A stretch of DNA of 64,000 nucleotides, taken from NCBI RefSeq assembly GCF_900115845.1, contig NZ_FOXX01000002.1:1-64000 (forward strand), given 5' to 3'. This document shows positions 34,993 through 44,326 of the stretch, in pieces (the first letter of the stretch is position 1; each line of letters opens with the position of its first letter). Both the position numbers and the translations under genes were made by a program. The notes under the pieces are model-generated. The model did not search any database, was not told the origin of the DNA, and saw only the letters and a list, made by a program, of their open reading frames with translations. This DNA is from Priestia endophytica DSM 13796 (lineage in GTDB: Bacteria; Bacillota; Bacilli; Bacillales; Bacillaceae_H).

Positions 34993-36945
34993 ATGAAGCT
35001 TGATGAATTTTTTGTCACAGGTGAACCTTTAATCTATGGTGCTTATGTTTCCATTGCTGTGGCAACTTTAGGGATTATCTTCGTTTTAACCTATTTTAAA
35101 AAATGGAAATGGCTTTGGACAGAATGGATTCCAACAGTAGATCATAAAAAGATTGGTATTATGTACATCATTGCCTCCCTTCTTATGCTTTTTCGCGGTG
35201 GTATAGATGGTATGTTAATGCGTACACAGCTCGCACTTCCAGAATTAAAAGTCTTAAGTTCCTCACACTATAATGAAATTTTTACAACACATGGAACCAT
35301 TATGATCTTATTTATGGCTATGCCCTTTCTCATTGGGTTAATGAATATCGTTGTACCCCTTCAAATTGGAGCACGTGATGTAGCCTTTCCATTTTTAAAT
35401 GCTATTAGTTTTTGGTCATTTTTTATGGGAGCAATGCTCTTTAATATTTCCTTTGTTATTGGGGGATCACCTGATGCAGGATGGACAGCTTATATGCCAC
35501 TAGCTGGGAATGAGTTAAGTCCAGGGCCAGGCCAAAATTATTATTTATTAGGTTTACAACTTTCAGGGATTGGTACGTTAGCTACAGGGATTAACTTCTT
35601 AGTCACTATCTTAAGAATGCGAGCTCCAGGTATGACATTGATGAAAATGCCAATCTTTACGTGGTCTACGCTTATTACATCAATCATCATTGTTTTTGCT
35701 TTTCCGGTGTTAACCGTAGCATTAGCATTGATGACCTTTGACAGATTGTTTGGTTCTCACTTCTTTACTTTGGCAAATGGCGGTATGCCAATGATGTGGG
35801 CAAACTTGTTCTGGATTTGGGGACATCCTGAAGTTTATATTGTAATCTTACCGGCATTTGGTATATTCTCTGAAATTATTTGTACTTTTGCCCGTAAAAC
35901 GTTATTTGGTTACAAAGCTATGGTGTTTTCAATGATTGCAATTGCAGGCTTAAGTTTTATTGTATGGGTTCATCACTTTTTCACAATGGGAGCTGGAGCA
36001 GGCGTTAACTCGTTTTTCTCTATAACGACAATGGCAATTTCGGTTCCAACAGGGGTTAAAATATTCAACTGGCTCTTAACGCTCTATAAAGGACGCATTA
36101 AAATGACTGTTGCCATGATGTGGTCCCTAGCGTTTATTCCAAACTTTGTTATTGGTGGGATAACAGGAGTTATGCTTGCCATGGCATCAGCTGATTACCA
36201 ATATCATAATACCTATTTTTTAGTAGCCCATTTTCATTATGTATTAGTCGCAGGAACTGTTTTCGCTTGTTTCGCAGGGCTTTATTATTGGTATCCAAAA
36301 GCATTTGGGCACATGCTTAATGAACGTTTAGGCAAGATTAGTTTTTGGTTGTTTATGATTGGATTTAATGTCTGTTTCTTCCCCTTATATTTTGTAGGGT
36401 TGATGGGAATGGCACGTCGTATGTATACCTATTCACCAGGCCTTGGATGGACAGGCATAAATATTGTAGCAACCATTGGAGCATTCGGAATGGGATTAGG
36501 ATTTATTGTATTAGTGTATAGCATCTATTACAGTGCACGCTACGGAAAACGTGATGTAACAGGTGATCCATGGGATGGTCGTACATTTGAATGGATGATT
36601 CCCTCACCACCGCCACATTATAATTTTGCTAAAATACCGCAAGTAAGCCGTCTAGATGAATATTGGTACTTGAAAAAGGAAAAAGGCTTTAAGGAAGCAC
36701 GTGAAGTAAAAGAGGAAGAGTTAAAACCAATCCACATGCCTAACAAATCTCATGTACCAGCCATAATGTCAGTCTTCTTTTTTATTGCTGGGTTTGGTCT
36801 TGTTTGGGAATGGTATTGGATGGCCATCCCGGGTTTAATTGGAGTTCTCGCTTGCATGGTTATTCGTTCCTTTGATTATAATGATGGATTTTATTTAAGT
36901 GTTAAAGAAGTTAAAGAAGCACATAAAGTTGGGGAGGGCAATTAG
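34993..36945 (+). CDS. qoxB: Cytochrome aa3 quinol oxidase subunit I
   Basis: 650-aa haem-copper oxidase catalytic subunit with about 14-15 helices. Visible ligands: [10 protein letters not shown] (low-spin haem His), [13 protein letters not shown] (CuB His and cross-linked Tyr), WVHHFFTMG (CuB His pair), and [13 protein letters not shown] (haem a3 and haem a His). [17 protein letters not shown] and the K-channel region are family-typical. Follows qoxA by 57 bp with SD AAGGAGGA. Confidence 0.97.
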   Translation: MKLDEFFVTGEPLIYGAYVSIAVATLGIIFVLTYFKKWKWLWTEWIPTVDHKKIGIMYIIASLLMLFRGGIDGMLMRTQLALPELKVLSSSHYNEIFTTHGTIMILFMAMPFLIGLMNIVVPLQIGARDVAFPFLNAISFWSFFMGAMLFNISFVIGGSPDAGWTAYMPLAGNELSPGPGQNYYLLGLQLSGIGTLATGINFLVTILRMRAPGMTLMKMPIFTWSTLITSIIIVFAFPVLTVALALMTFDRLFGSHFFTLANGGMPMMWANLFWIWGHPEVYIVILPAFGIFSEIICTFARKTLFGYKAMVFSMIAIAGLSFIVWVHHFFTMGAGAGVNSFFSITTMAISVPTGVKIFNWLLTLYKGRIKMTVAMMWSLAFIPNFVIGGITGVMLAMASADYQYHNTYFLVAHFHYVLVAGTVFACFAGLYYWYPKAFGHMLNERLGKISFWLFMIGFNVCFFPLYFVGLMGMARRMYTYSPGLGWTGINIVATIGAFGMGLGFIVLVYSIYYSARYGKRDVTGDPWDGRTFEWMIPSPPPHYNFAKIPQVSRLDEYWYLKKEKGFKEAREVKEEELKPIHMPNKSHVPAIMSVFFFIAGFGLVWEWYWMAIPGLIGVLACMVIRSFDYNDGFYLSVKEVKEAHKVGEGN

Positions 36946-36948
36946 CGT

Positions 36949-37566
36949 ATGGCAGAGTCTACACATATACATGACAAAAATGTCCCACTTGAATATTCAA
37001 AAGCCGAAGATCGGATGACGATCCTAGGCTTCTGGGTCTTCCTTGGAGCTGAGGTTGTATTATTTTCAACTTTATTTGCGACATATTTAGTGTTACATTC
37101 ACGTCCTGCAGATGGTCCCACTTCTGCTGAGTTATTTAAGCCAGAAATTGTTCTGATTATGACATTTCTCTTGTTAACGAGCAGCTTTACAGGAAGTATG
37201 GCTATTCATTATTTACGTGCTCAAAATATGAAGAAAATGATTGTTTGGTTGTTACTCACGATGTTGCTTGGGCTTGGTTTTTTAGGATGTGAAATTTATG
37301 AATTCCATGAATACATTGCCCTTGAAGGTGTATCAATTAAGACAAGCGCATTCTTATCTGGATTTTTTGTGCTCGTTGGAACACACGGACTTCATGTAAC
37401 GCTTGGAATCGGTTGGTTAACCCTTATTTTAATTCAATTAAAAAAACGTGGGTTCACACCGAGAACGGCCCGCAAAGTCTTTGTAATCGGTCTTTATTGG
37501 CACTTCTTAGATATTGTTTGGTTGTTTATCTTTACGCTAGTTTACTTATCAGGGATGGTGTTGTAA
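36949..37566 (+). CDS. qoxC: Cytochrome aa3 quinol oxidase subunit III
   Basis: 205 aa with five helices. Family features: MTILGFWVFLGAEVVLFSTLFATYL, SFTGSMAIHYL, FVLVGTHGLHVTLGI and LYWHFLDIVWLFIFTLVYL, with the conserved Glu and His. Starts 3 bp after the qoxB stop region with GGGGAGGG inside qoxB. Needed for stability of the oxidase and its proton uptake. Confidence 0.96.
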   Translation: MAESTHIHDKNVPLEYSKAEDRMTILGFWVFLGAEVVLFSTLFATYLVLHSRPADGPTSAELFKPEIVLIMTFLLLTSSFTGSMAIHYLRAQNMKKMIVWLLLTMLLGLGFLGCEIYEFHEYIALEGVSIKTSAFLSGFFVLVGTHGLHVTLGIGWLTLILIQLKKRGFTPRTARKVFVIGLYWHFLDIVWLFIFTLVYLSGMVL

Positions 37567-37568
37567 CT

Positions 37569-37886
37569 GTGAATGAAAAAGAAAATATACAAGAGAATCA
37601 TGATCGTTTCCCTTGGAAACTTGTAATTGGTTTTGTGTTATCAATCGTTTTGACCCTTTTGACATTATGGGTAGCCTTTAGATCCGGGTTTCAAGACAAA
37701 ATGGTTCTTTCTCTTATGTTACTGTTGGCCTTCTTACAAGCGGGAATGCAACTTGTACTGTTCATGCATGTAAGAGAAGGAGAGGGAACTGTGCAAGTTA
37801 GTAACATGGTTCATGCCTTTTTTACAGCTATTATCATCGTAGCCGGTTCTGTTTGGGTAATGTCATTTGGGATGCATAATCATTAA
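37569..37886 (+). CDS. qoxD: Cytochrome aa3 quinol oxidase subunit IV
   Basis: 105 aa with three helices (about 17-37, 44-64, 80-100), typical for subunit IV (COX4-pro/QoxD). WKLVIGFVLSIVLTLLTLW and QLVLFMHV are recognisable. GTG 37569 is taken as start: it lies 3 nt after the qoxC stop, giving the length expected for the family; further upstream in-frame starts lie inside qoxC. Last gene of the operon. Confidence 0.9.
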   Translation: MNEKENIQENHDRFPWKLVIGFVLSIVLTLLTLWVAFRSGFQDKMVLSLMLLLAFLQAGMQLVLFMHVREGEGTVQVSNMVHAFFTAIIIVAGSVWVMSFGMHNH

Positions 37887-38170
37887 AGACTTTCATCAAT
37901 GTAAAAGAATTAAATTTTTTAGTCATGATCTATTGTCGAGTATATATCCTTTTGATTGTTTAGTGAAAAACCCTAATTAGTGTTCTTTCATTAGGGGAAT
38001 TTGCATGTATTGTAGAGTATGTTATTAAGAAAATACGATAACAAATGTAATGTATATCCAACAATCACCATGTTGATTGTTGTACTAATAGCGCTCCAAT
38101 AAGTAAGACATGAATGAAGCCTTTTACTACTTGAAATCTGAAACACACCTATTAAGCTTTGAAATAATAA
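37887..38170 (+). other. Intergenic region after qoxD
   Basis: About 280 bp without an SD-supported ORF; no clear terminator for qoxD beyond the shared hairpin at 38171-38200. CAACAATCACCATGTTGATTGTTG (38060-38083) contains a CAACAATCA / TGATTGTTG inverted repeat around CCATGT, a possible protein site or weak hairpin. Confidence 0.4.
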
Positions 38171-38200
38171 AAAGCCCCTTGCCATGTTGCAAGGGGCTTT
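38171..38200. terminator. Bidirectional terminator between qox and marR-type gene
   Basis: AAAGCCCCTTGC-CATGTT-GCAAGGGGCTTT, perfect 12-bp stem, with a short T/A tract on the minus side. Confidence 0.9.
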
Positions 38201-38218
38201 CGTTTGTTATGGAATACC

Positions 38219-38692
38219 TTATTTCAGCTTTATCTGTTCTTTTTCTCTTTCACTTTCAAGAAGGGAAGAGAGCATGGCTACGAGTGTCTCTTGTTCGTTA
38301 TTGATGTTACCAAAAAACTCTTCATCAACAGCTTCTACAATAGGCAAAACATCTTTTATTTTTTGAGTCCCTTGCTCTGTTGTAGACAAGATCATTTCAC
38401 GTTTGTCAGATGGGTTCTTTGAACGGATAATAAGTCCTTTTGTCTGCAGCGTTCTTACTACATCAGATACCATCATAATATTAGTTCCAGTAAAATCTGA
38501 AAGCTTTTTTTGCGTTACATTTTCTCCATGCGCACTTAAAAATTCATTCGCAGATAGCAAAATGAACTGCACATGAGTTAAATTAAAGGGACTAAGTTTT
38601 TTTGTAATGAGTCTTTGCCAAGCTCCAGTTACTTTCCACATCAGAAATCCAGGCCTTTCCTTCGGCACATTAAAGCGTGATTTCTCATTCAC
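38219..38692 (-). CDS. MarR-family transcriptional regulator
   Basis: 157 aa from GTG 38692 (168 aa if ATG 38725 is used). The winged helix-turn-helix shows LTHVQFILLSANEFL, TQKKLSDFTGTNIMMVSDVVRTLQTKGLIIRSKNPSDKREMILSTTEQG, with the DxR wing motif (SDKRE). GTG 38692 is favoured because GGTGAT sits 7 nt upstream. No target can be named; divergent neighbours are absent, so autoregulation or distant targets are likely. Confidence 0.88.
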   Translation of the reverse strand: MNEKSRFNVPKERPGFLMWKVTGAWQRLITKKLSPFNLTHVQFILLSANEFLSAHGENVTQKKLSDFTGTNIMMVSDVVRTLQTKGLIIRSKNPSDKREMILSTTEQGTQKIKDVLPIVEAVDEEFFGNINNEQETLVAMLSSLLESEREKEQIKLK

Positions 38693-38830
38693 GTGATTTA
38701 TCACCACTGTCTCTACAAATGTCATACAATTATTGAAATAAAGTGAGATAAGGTTTATTCCATTATGACAATATACCCTGTTATTTATTTATTAAACTAC
38801 TTTTTAAAAATCATTGTATGCTAAATAATA

Positions 38831-38866
38831 AAAAGAAGATCTCTAGGAAAGAGATCTTCTTTTTTA
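38831..38866 (-). terminator. Rho-independent terminator of the LCP gene
   Basis: AAAAGAAGATCTCT / AGAGATCTTCTTTT stem with a 5-nt loop and flanking A/T runs, overlapping the gene's stop codon. Confidence 0.85.
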
Positions 38867-39805
38867 TTGTTTAATATTCAAGTGTTCTTTGAGTTCTGTT
38901 GAAAGCTTTTCACGTTCTGCCTCTGAAACAACATAGTAATAAACGCCGTCTACTTTTTGTCCTTCTCCATTTACTTGAAGCTGTTCTAAGCTGTGTCTAG
39001 CTTCCTTGTAGTTGCTTTGGATATCTTTCATATTATCAAATGTTAAGTTCGTTTTAATATTTTTTCCAATGGTATCTAGAATATCCCCATAGTTGGCAAG
39101 GGTGTTAAAACTAGCACCTTTTTTAATTACAGCTTGAATGATTTGACGCTGACGTTCTTGGCGCCCAAAGTCACCACGCGGGTCCTCATAACGCATGCGT
39201 GAGAATTTTAATGCCTCTTCACCATCTAAAGAAATTTGACCTTTTTTGAAATGAACACCATCATATGTGAAATCAAGAGAGTTATTTACCGTTACTCCTC
39301 CTACAGCATCAACGATATCTTTGAAACTTTCCATATTCACTTGTACATAATAATCAACAGGAACATCTAAAAAGTTTTCAACTGTATCAACGGCCATATT
39401 AACCCCACCATAAGCATAAGCATGGTTAATTTTATCTGTTGTGCCATGGCCAATAATCTCAGTTCTTGTGTCGCGCGGAATGCTGACCATTTTCATTGAT
39501 TTTGTTTCAGGGTTCACCGTCATTAAAATCATGGAATCTGAGCGACCTCTGTCACCTTCACGCTCATCTACCCCTAGTAAAAGAATGGATATTGGATCTT
39601 TTTCGGAAAATTTCACACCTTCATCTCGTTTTTCAGAAACTTTACGATGTAGTGCTTGATGTGTGCCATCAAGTGTATTTGCAAGTGAATGGTACATATA
39701 ATAAGCAAATCCAAGTCCGCCTAAAATCAGGAGAATAAAAATAATGATGATTGTCTTTAAAAGCGTTCTTTTTTTCTTTGGTTTCTTCTTTGCTCTGCTT
39801 TCCAT
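38864..39805 (-). CDS. LytR-CpsA-Psr (LCP) family phosphotransferase
   Basis: 313 aa. Cationic cytosolic start (KKKPKKKR), one membrane helix (about 16-37), then an extracellular LCP domain with DPISILLLGVDEREGDRGRSDSMILMTVNPETK, MVSIPRDTRTEI, INHAYAYGG and FSRMRYEDPRGDFGRQERQRQII containing the catalytic Arg and Asp residues. LCP enzymes ligate teichoic acids or capsules to peptidoglycan. Likely a TagU/LytR relative; it might attach the exopolysaccharide from the 21-29 kb region, but that is a guess. Monocistronic. Confidence 0.93.
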   Translation of the reverse strand: MESRAKKKPKKKRTLLKTIIIIFILLILGGLGFAYYMYHSLANTLDGTHQALHRKVSEKRDEGVKFSEKDPISILLLGVDEREGDRGRSDSMILMTVNPETKSMKMVSIPRDTRTEIIGHGTTDKINHAYAYGGVNMAVDTVENFLDVPVDYYVQVNMESFKDIVDAVGGVTVNNSLDFTYDGVHFKKGQISLDGEEALKFSRMRYEDPRGDFGRQERQRQIIQAVIKKGASFNTLANYGDILDTIGKNIKTNLTFDNMKDIQSNYKEARHSLEQLQVNGEGQKVDGVYYYVVSEAEREKLSTELKEHLNIKQ

Positions 39806-40130
39806 TATGTGTTAAGCCCTCATCTTTCCTATAGGTAGAAACAAATTCTTTTTTATTATATTACAAGACTTCCTAAAAAAGAAAGAAGTTTATATAGGTA
39901 TAAAGAATGTGTAATTTGTATTTTTTTACAAGTGTAAAGCTGAATACGTTAAAAAAAGCCATTTTTAATAGCTTATTTGATGAAAAATAAATTCCTTTTA
40001 AAAGAAAGAAGGATAGTAAGGGATGAGGTTAGAATAGTAGACGAAGAGGGAAGTTCTGTTAGTTAGAAACACTTTCGTTTTTATATCTGGAACATCTTTC
40101 ATCATGGGACAAACATATAGGAGGTTTACA
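39806..40130 (+). other. Intergenic region between the LCP gene and the tautomerase gene
   Basis: About 325 bp, AT-rich, holds the divergent promoters; no ORF with an SD, no strong hairpin and no operator I could assign. Confidence 0.4.
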
Positions 40131-40520
40131 ATGCCATTACTTAAATTTGACGTTATTGAAGGAAGAGATGAACAAAGTTTAAAAAATCTACTTGATGCAG
40201 CTCATCGTGCTATGCTAGAAGCATTTGGCGTGCCTGAGCGCGATCGTTACCAAATTGTCCATCAGCATCCACCACATGAATTGATTATCCAAGATACAGG
40301 GTTAGGATTCGAACGTAGCCAAGACCTTGTTGTTATTACAGTTACAAGTAAAGAGCGCACAGAAGAGCAAAAACAAAAGTTATATAAACTTTTAGCACAA
40401 GAACTTCATGAAAGCTGCGGAATTCGTCCAGAAGATATTATGGTTTCAATTGTAACAAATGGAGATGCGGACTGGAGCTTTGGAATGGGTGAAGCGCAGT
40501 TTTTAACAGGTAAGTTATAA
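40131..40520 (+). CDS. Tautomerase-superfamily protein (YrdN-like)
   Basis: 129 aa. After removal of the initiator Met the N-terminal residue is Pro (MPLLKFDV), the catalytic base of 4-oxalocrotonate tautomerase-like enzymes. [36 protein letters not shown] and [26 protein letters not shown] match the larger single-chain YrdN-type family. ATG 40131 follows AGGAGGT by 5 nt; an upstream ATG (40104) would bury the catalytic Pro and is rejected. Substrate unknown. Monocistronic. Confidence 0.88.
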   Translation: MPLLKFDVIEGRDEQSLKNLLDAAHRAMLEAFGVPERDRYQIVHQHPPHELIIQDTGLGFERSQDLVVITVTSKERTEEQKQKLYKLLAQELHESCGIRPEDIMVSIVTNGDADWSFGMGEAQFLTGKL

Positions 40521-40533
40521 ATAAGGAGCATGA

Positions 40534-40565
40534 AAGAAGAAACGTTAATCGTTTCTTCTTTTTTT
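40534..40565 (+). terminator. Rho-independent terminator of the tautomerase gene
   Basis: AAGAAGAAACG-TTAAT-CGTTTCTTCTT stem-loop followed by TTTTT. Confidence 0.92.
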
Positions 40566-40574
40566 ATATAAATT

Positions 40575-40608
40575 ACTTTGACATTCACGCAACGTCAAAG
40601 TGTATTGT
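40575..40608 (+). promoter_or_regulatory. MerR-type promoter with 19-bp spacer and operator palindrome
   Basis: -35 TTGACA (40578-40583), 19-bp spacer and -10 TATTGT (40603-40608). Inside lies ACTTTGAC-N11-GTCAAAGT, a perfect 8-bp inverted repeat at the spacer, exactly the layout of promoters activated by DNA twisting by MerR proteins. It precedes the merR/tipA gene by 22 bp, so autoactivation is likely. Confidence 0.88.
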
Positions 40609-40630
40609 TAATTTGTAAGGAGGGGAAGAA

Positions 40631-41395
40631 ATGGAATATACCGTTCAAAAGTTAGCCCGCTTAGCTGGTGTAAGTGCAAGAACACTTCGATATTATGATG
40701 AAATCAACCTTTTGAAACCAGCGCGCATAAATTCTTCAGGATATCGAATTTATGGAGAACATGAAATCAATCAACTGCAGCAAATCCTATTCTATAGAGA
40801 GCTAGGTCTTCATTTGGAAAAGATTAAAGAAATTGTAGCTTCTCCAACTTTTGATCGTTACAAAGCATTAAAAGAACACCATCTTGGGCTTCTTGAAGAA
40901 AAAGAACGGATAAACAAACTTATCCAAAATGTAGAAAAAACAATATATGCAGAGGAGCGAAACGAGAAGATGAATGACAAAGAGAAGTTTGAAGGATTTA
41001 AAAAAGAGCTTGTTGAAGAGAACGAGAGAAAATATGGAAAAGAAATTCGTCAAAAGTATGGAGAAAAGGAAGTAGAACATTCAAATCAAAAAGTACTAAA
41101 TATGACAGAAGAGCAATATAAAGAACTAACGGCTACTGAGAAGGAAATGTTCGAAAAACTAAAAAAAGCGTTTGAAGAAGGCGACCCCCAAAGTGAAAAT
41201 GCATTAAGAGCAGCAGAACTCCATAAAAAATGGCTTCTTTATTACTGGAATAGCTATAGTAAGGAAGCTCATAGAGGTCTTGGTGAGATGTATGTATCAG
41301 ATGAGCGATTTAAGCAATACTATGATCAACATGGTGATGGATTAGCTGAATTTTTAAGAGATGCTATTTATGCGTACACCAACATGGGAAAATAG
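40631..41395 (+). CDS. MerR-family activator with TipAS drug-binding domain
   Basis: 254 aa. N-terminal MerR helix-turn-helix (MEYTVQKLARLAGVSARTLRYYDEINLLKPARINSSGYR is characteristic; key residues R17-RYYDE), dimerisation coiled coil (about 75-110), and a C-terminal TipAS antibiotic-recognition domain (about 135-250: AAELHKKWLLYYW, GLGEMYVSDERFKQYYD). Relatives are Streptomyces TipA and Bacillus Mta, which respond to thiopeptides or other drugs and activate efflux. No efflux gene is adjacent, so targets must lie elsewhere. Confidence 0.9.
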   Translation: MEYTVQKLARLAGVSARTLRYYDEINLLKPARINSSGYRIYGEHEINQLQQILFYRELGLHLEKIKEIVASPTFDRYKALKEHHLGLLEEKERINKLIQNVEKTIYAEERNEKMNDKEKFEGFKKELVEENERKYGKEIRQKYGEKEVEHSNQKVLNMTEEQYKELTATEKEMFEKLKKAFEEGDPQSENALRAAELHKKWLLYYWNSYSKEAHRGLGEMYVSDERFKQYYDQHGDGLAEFLRDAIYAYTNMGK

Positions 41396-41402
41396 GGAAT
41401 CT

Positions 41403-41436
41403 AAAAAACGGACACAATTTTTGTGCCCGTTTTTTT
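41403..41436. terminator. Bidirectional terminator between the merR-type gene and the beta-helix gene
   Basis: AAAAAACGG-A-CACAA pairs with TTGTG-C-CCGTTTTTTT; one mismatch in the stem, T-runs on both strands. Confidence 0.85.
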
Positions 41437-42835
41437 AATGGATAAGGAGGTCTGCTTTTGTTCCTTCTTTAAGTGAAAAGTTAAATTCTTTTTCGTGCTT
41501 ATAATGAGGGTTAGCAAAAATGGACTTTTCATCACTATTTGTTAGCTTTTTAAATGAGGAAAGAGAATAAACTTCTTGCTTCTTCCAAATCCAAATAGCA
41601 TCCTCGCCAATTCGAGAATCATATACGTTACGATTCAAATGATTGTTTTTATTTTCTTTAAAATCATTGCTAATAAAAATACCTGAAGAACTTGCTGTAA
41701 AGATATTGTTCTCAATTGTATTGCCCTTTGTATTATATTGAAGAAGAAGTTGCCCGCCACCTAATTCTTTAAGATCGTTCTTATATAAAACATTGTGAGT
41801 GATTAAAGAGTTTTTAGTACCTCCACGTTTCTTGTCATATCCACCAATAGAGATACCAGTGTAGTCATTATTATATAGGGTATTATGAGAAATCGTAATA
41901 TCCTGAGCATCTTTCCCTTTATGCTCTGAAGTAGCTTCAATGCCAATATCGTTTTTGTAAACCACGTTGTTGCTGACTATAAGATGATGTCCTCCATCAA
42001 TATAAATTCCACCAGCTGCATAATCCTCACCATAAGCAGGATTACTATAACTTGAAATATGATGTACAATATTATTTTTAATTTTTCCGTTTCTTACGTA
42101 GTCATGTTTTTTGGCAGTTCCTTCATAGCCAATTAAATCAATGCCAATATTATCGGAATATCTTACTGTATTGTTTGAAACAGAGAAGTTTGAAACGTTC
42201 CCATTTAACACAAGTGATTCACTTGATCCAAGTGTCAGATGCTCTAGTAAGTTTCCTTTAATAGTGAGGTTTGTAATCTCTTTTGTTCCATAAACCGCAA
42301 TACCGTGAGCATTACCATCTTGTCCTGTTGTTTTTATATGATGAACTTTGTTAGATAGCAGTTTAATTCCTGTTCCTTTGCCTGTAACATAAATCCCCAT
42401 AGGAGTTTGATCTGTGAGAGAAGTAGATAAATTGCGAATCTCAAGACCTTGAATCGTTATGTAGCTCTTATCTTGAATTTTAACTAGGGCTGTTTCCTCT
42501 TCTTTCTGGGGAATATGACTGCCATCTAAAATGACACGTTCTTTTTTATAAGGGCGAAATACGATAGGAGATGTAGATGTACCACTATGTTTAATCGTCA
42601 AGGCCTCTTTATATGTCCCACCTCGAATGAAGACCGTTGTTCCTTTCGTTGCTTCCTTGCTTGCTTTTTGAAGCGTTTTAAAAGGATGCGCTTTTGTTCC
42701 GTTATTATGATCATCTCCCTCAGCTGAAATATATAAGCTACGCATTTCAGATAGGGAAGATTGGCGCTTATTTGAAACGATAACAATACTAATAATAAGG
42801 GCGATTAATACGATAAAAAACAGGCTCTTTTTCAT
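41435..42835 (-). CDS. Secreted right-handed parallel beta-helix protein (polysaccharide lyase-like)
   Basis: 466 aa. N-terminal membrane segment/signal (about 4-20), then DUF1565-like start LYISAEGDDHNNGTKAHPFKTLQKA and repeated PbH1 turns with N-N-x-V/I ladders (SNNTVRYS, IKNNIVHHI, VSNNVVYKND, ISHNTLYNND, ITHNVLYKND, IENNIFTAS). Such folds occur in PL9-type pectate lyases, alginate epimerases and phage tailspikes. Catalytic residues cannot be assigned. The first helix might be uncleaved, giving a membrane-anchored enzyme. Possible role: trimming an extracellular uronate polymer, which would fit the HasA-like cluster, but no direct link is visible. Confidence 0.75.
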   Translation of the reverse strand: MKKSLFFIVLIALIISIVIVSNKRQSSLSEMRSLYISAEGDDHNNGTKAHPFKTLQKASKEATKGTTVFIRGGTYKEALTIKHSGTSTSPIVFRPYKKERVILDGSHIPQKEEETALVKIQDKSYITIQGLEIRNLSTSLTDQTPMGIYVTGKGTGIKLLSNKVHHIKTTGQDGNAHGIAVYGTKEITNLTIKGNLLEHLTLGSSESLVLNGNVSNFSVSNNTVRYSDNIGIDLIGYEGTAKKHDYVRNGKIKNNIVHHISSYSNPAYGEDYAAGGIYIDGGHHLIVSNNVVYKNDIGIEATSEHKGKDAQDITISHNTLYNNDYTGISIGGYDKKRGGTKNSLITHNVLYKNDLKELGGGQLLLQYNTKGNTIENNIFTASSSGIFISNDFKENKNNHLNRNVYDSRIGEDAIWIWKKQEVYSLSSFKKLTNSDEKSIFANPHYKHEKEFNFSLKEGTKADLLIH

Positions 42836-42918
42836 TCGTAAAATTCCTTCCTTGAAGTTTTTAATCTCTTCATACTCTCACAACTTATTTCTTTTGGCTA
42901 TGTTTTTAAAAAGAACAA

Positions 42919-42952
42919 AAAACCGGTAGAGTAAATAATTCTACCGGTTTTA
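42919..42952 (-). terminator. Rho-independent terminator of the M20 dipeptidase gene
   Basis: AAACCGGTAGA / TCTACCGGTTT perfect 11-bp stem; on the minus strand followed by a TTTTTTG run. Confidence 0.92.
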
Positions 42953-42954
42953 AT

Positions 42955-44310
42955 CTACATTTCATAACAGAGTGCATGGATAACATGACAAGTACACTTA
43001 ATACCATTTAAAAAATAATCAATGCGAATATTTTCATTTGGAGAATGATTACGCTGATCAAAATTAGCATAAGGAACAATAATGGAGGGAGTTTTTAGAA
43101 TTTTTGTCCAAACATAATCAGGAAGTGAACCACCCAAACTTGGTTGAATAAGAGGTTCTTTTTTATAAGCTCTTTCCATTGCTTTGGCAATTACTTTTAC
43201 TGGTTTCAAATTTGCTGGCGTTCTGGAAGGAAGCATAGAACCTAACATGTTTACTTCAATGCTTGGATCAACCTTATGAACATGATGGATAATTTTTTCA
43301 TAAATATCTCCCGGATCTTGATCAACAACAAGGCGAATATCCATTTTCACGGTTGCATGAGAGGGAATAATGGTTTTTATCCCATCTCCTCCATATCCGC
43401 TCGTAATACCACCAATATTAAAAGTCGGTTCCATTGTTAACTTATGATAATAAGTTACTCCATCCATATTCAAGTCAGTATAACCAAGCTTACTAGCTAT
43501 ATCGTCCTTATCAAAAGGCAGCTTTTGCAGAAGTTCTTTTTCTTGTTGAGATGGTGCAATAATATTGTCATAAAAACCCTTAATAAGAACTTTTCCGTCG
43601 CTGTTTCTCATCGTTTTGAGGACATCAATCAATTTCCAGCTTGGATTTGGAACGATGTTTCCAGCATTCCCTGAGTGGTTATCCCAATCAGCTCCATATG
43701 CCTTCATTTCAATAGCAAGAGCTCCACGTACCCCTAATAGCATAAGAGGGGAACTACTGCTATGGGAAGATCCATCTGAAGTGTAAACAAGATCTGCTTT
43801 TAAGAGATCTTGGTGTGCTTCCACAAAAGAAGCAAGATTAGGACTTCCTTTCTCTTCTTCTCCTTCAAAAACCAATTTTAGATTAATAGGAAGCTTTGAG
43901 AAATGCTCTTTATATGTTTTGATAGCCATAAGCTGAGCAATCAGTTGTCCTTTATTATCTCCTGCTCCACGTGCGAAAATTTTTCCGTCTCGTATTGTTG
44001 GTTCAAATGGGGGAGACTCCCATTTATGAAGCGGTTCTGGAGGTTGTACATCATAGTGACCGTAAATAAGCAAAGTAAAAGCATTAGGATCTGTTATTAT
44101 TTCTCCATATACAACAGGATGTCCATCTGTTTCAATAAGACGAGTATGGATTCCAATTTCATGCATCATGTTTTGCAGAAGTTCGGCGCATTCAGCAATT
44201 CCAACGTTTTGTGTACTAATGCTTTCTTGACGAAGAAGCGTAAAGAGAGATTGTAGATACTCCTTTTCTTTTGTTTCAACTATCTTTTCTAGGGTGTTTA
44301 GTTCATCCAT
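42955..44310 (-). CDS. M20-family metallodipeptidase
   Basis: 451 aa (carnosinase/CNDP-type length). Zinc-site motifs: LIYGHYDVQPP (His and Asp), GAGDNKGQL (bridging Asp), VFEGEEEKGS (catalytic Glu and ligand), LVYTSDGSSH and C-terminal NFDQRNHSPNENI with the last His. A lid domain sits around 190-340. Cytosolic. It follows the broken transporter gene by 16 bp, implying that the pair was an import-and-hydrolysis unit for peptides or acylated amino acids. Start ATG is preceded by AAAGGAGAG. Confidence 0.9.
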   Translation of the reverse strand: MDELNTLEKIVETKEKEYLQSLFTLLRQESISTQNVGIAECAELLQNMMHEIGIHTRLIETDGHPVVYGEIITDPNAFTLLIYGHYDVQPPEPLHKWESPPFEPTIRDGKIFARGAGDNKGQLIAQLMAIKTYKEHFSKLPINLKLVFEGEEEKGSPNLASFVEAHQDLLKADLVYTSDGSSHSSSSPLMLLGVRGALAIEMKAYGADWDNHSGNAGNIVPNPSWKLIDVLKTMRNSDGKVLIKGFYDNIIAPSQQEKELLQKLPFDKDDIASKLGYTDLNMDGVTYYHKLTMEPTFNIGGITSGYGGDGIKTIIPSHATVKMDIRLVVDQDPGDIYEKIIHHVHKVDPSIEVNMLGSMLPSRTPANLKPVKVIAKAMERAYKKEPLIQPSLGGSLPDYVWTKILKTPSIIVPYANFDQRNHSPNENIRIDYFLNGIKCTCHVIHALCYEM

Positions 44311-44326
44311 TCTTTTTTCTCTCCTT

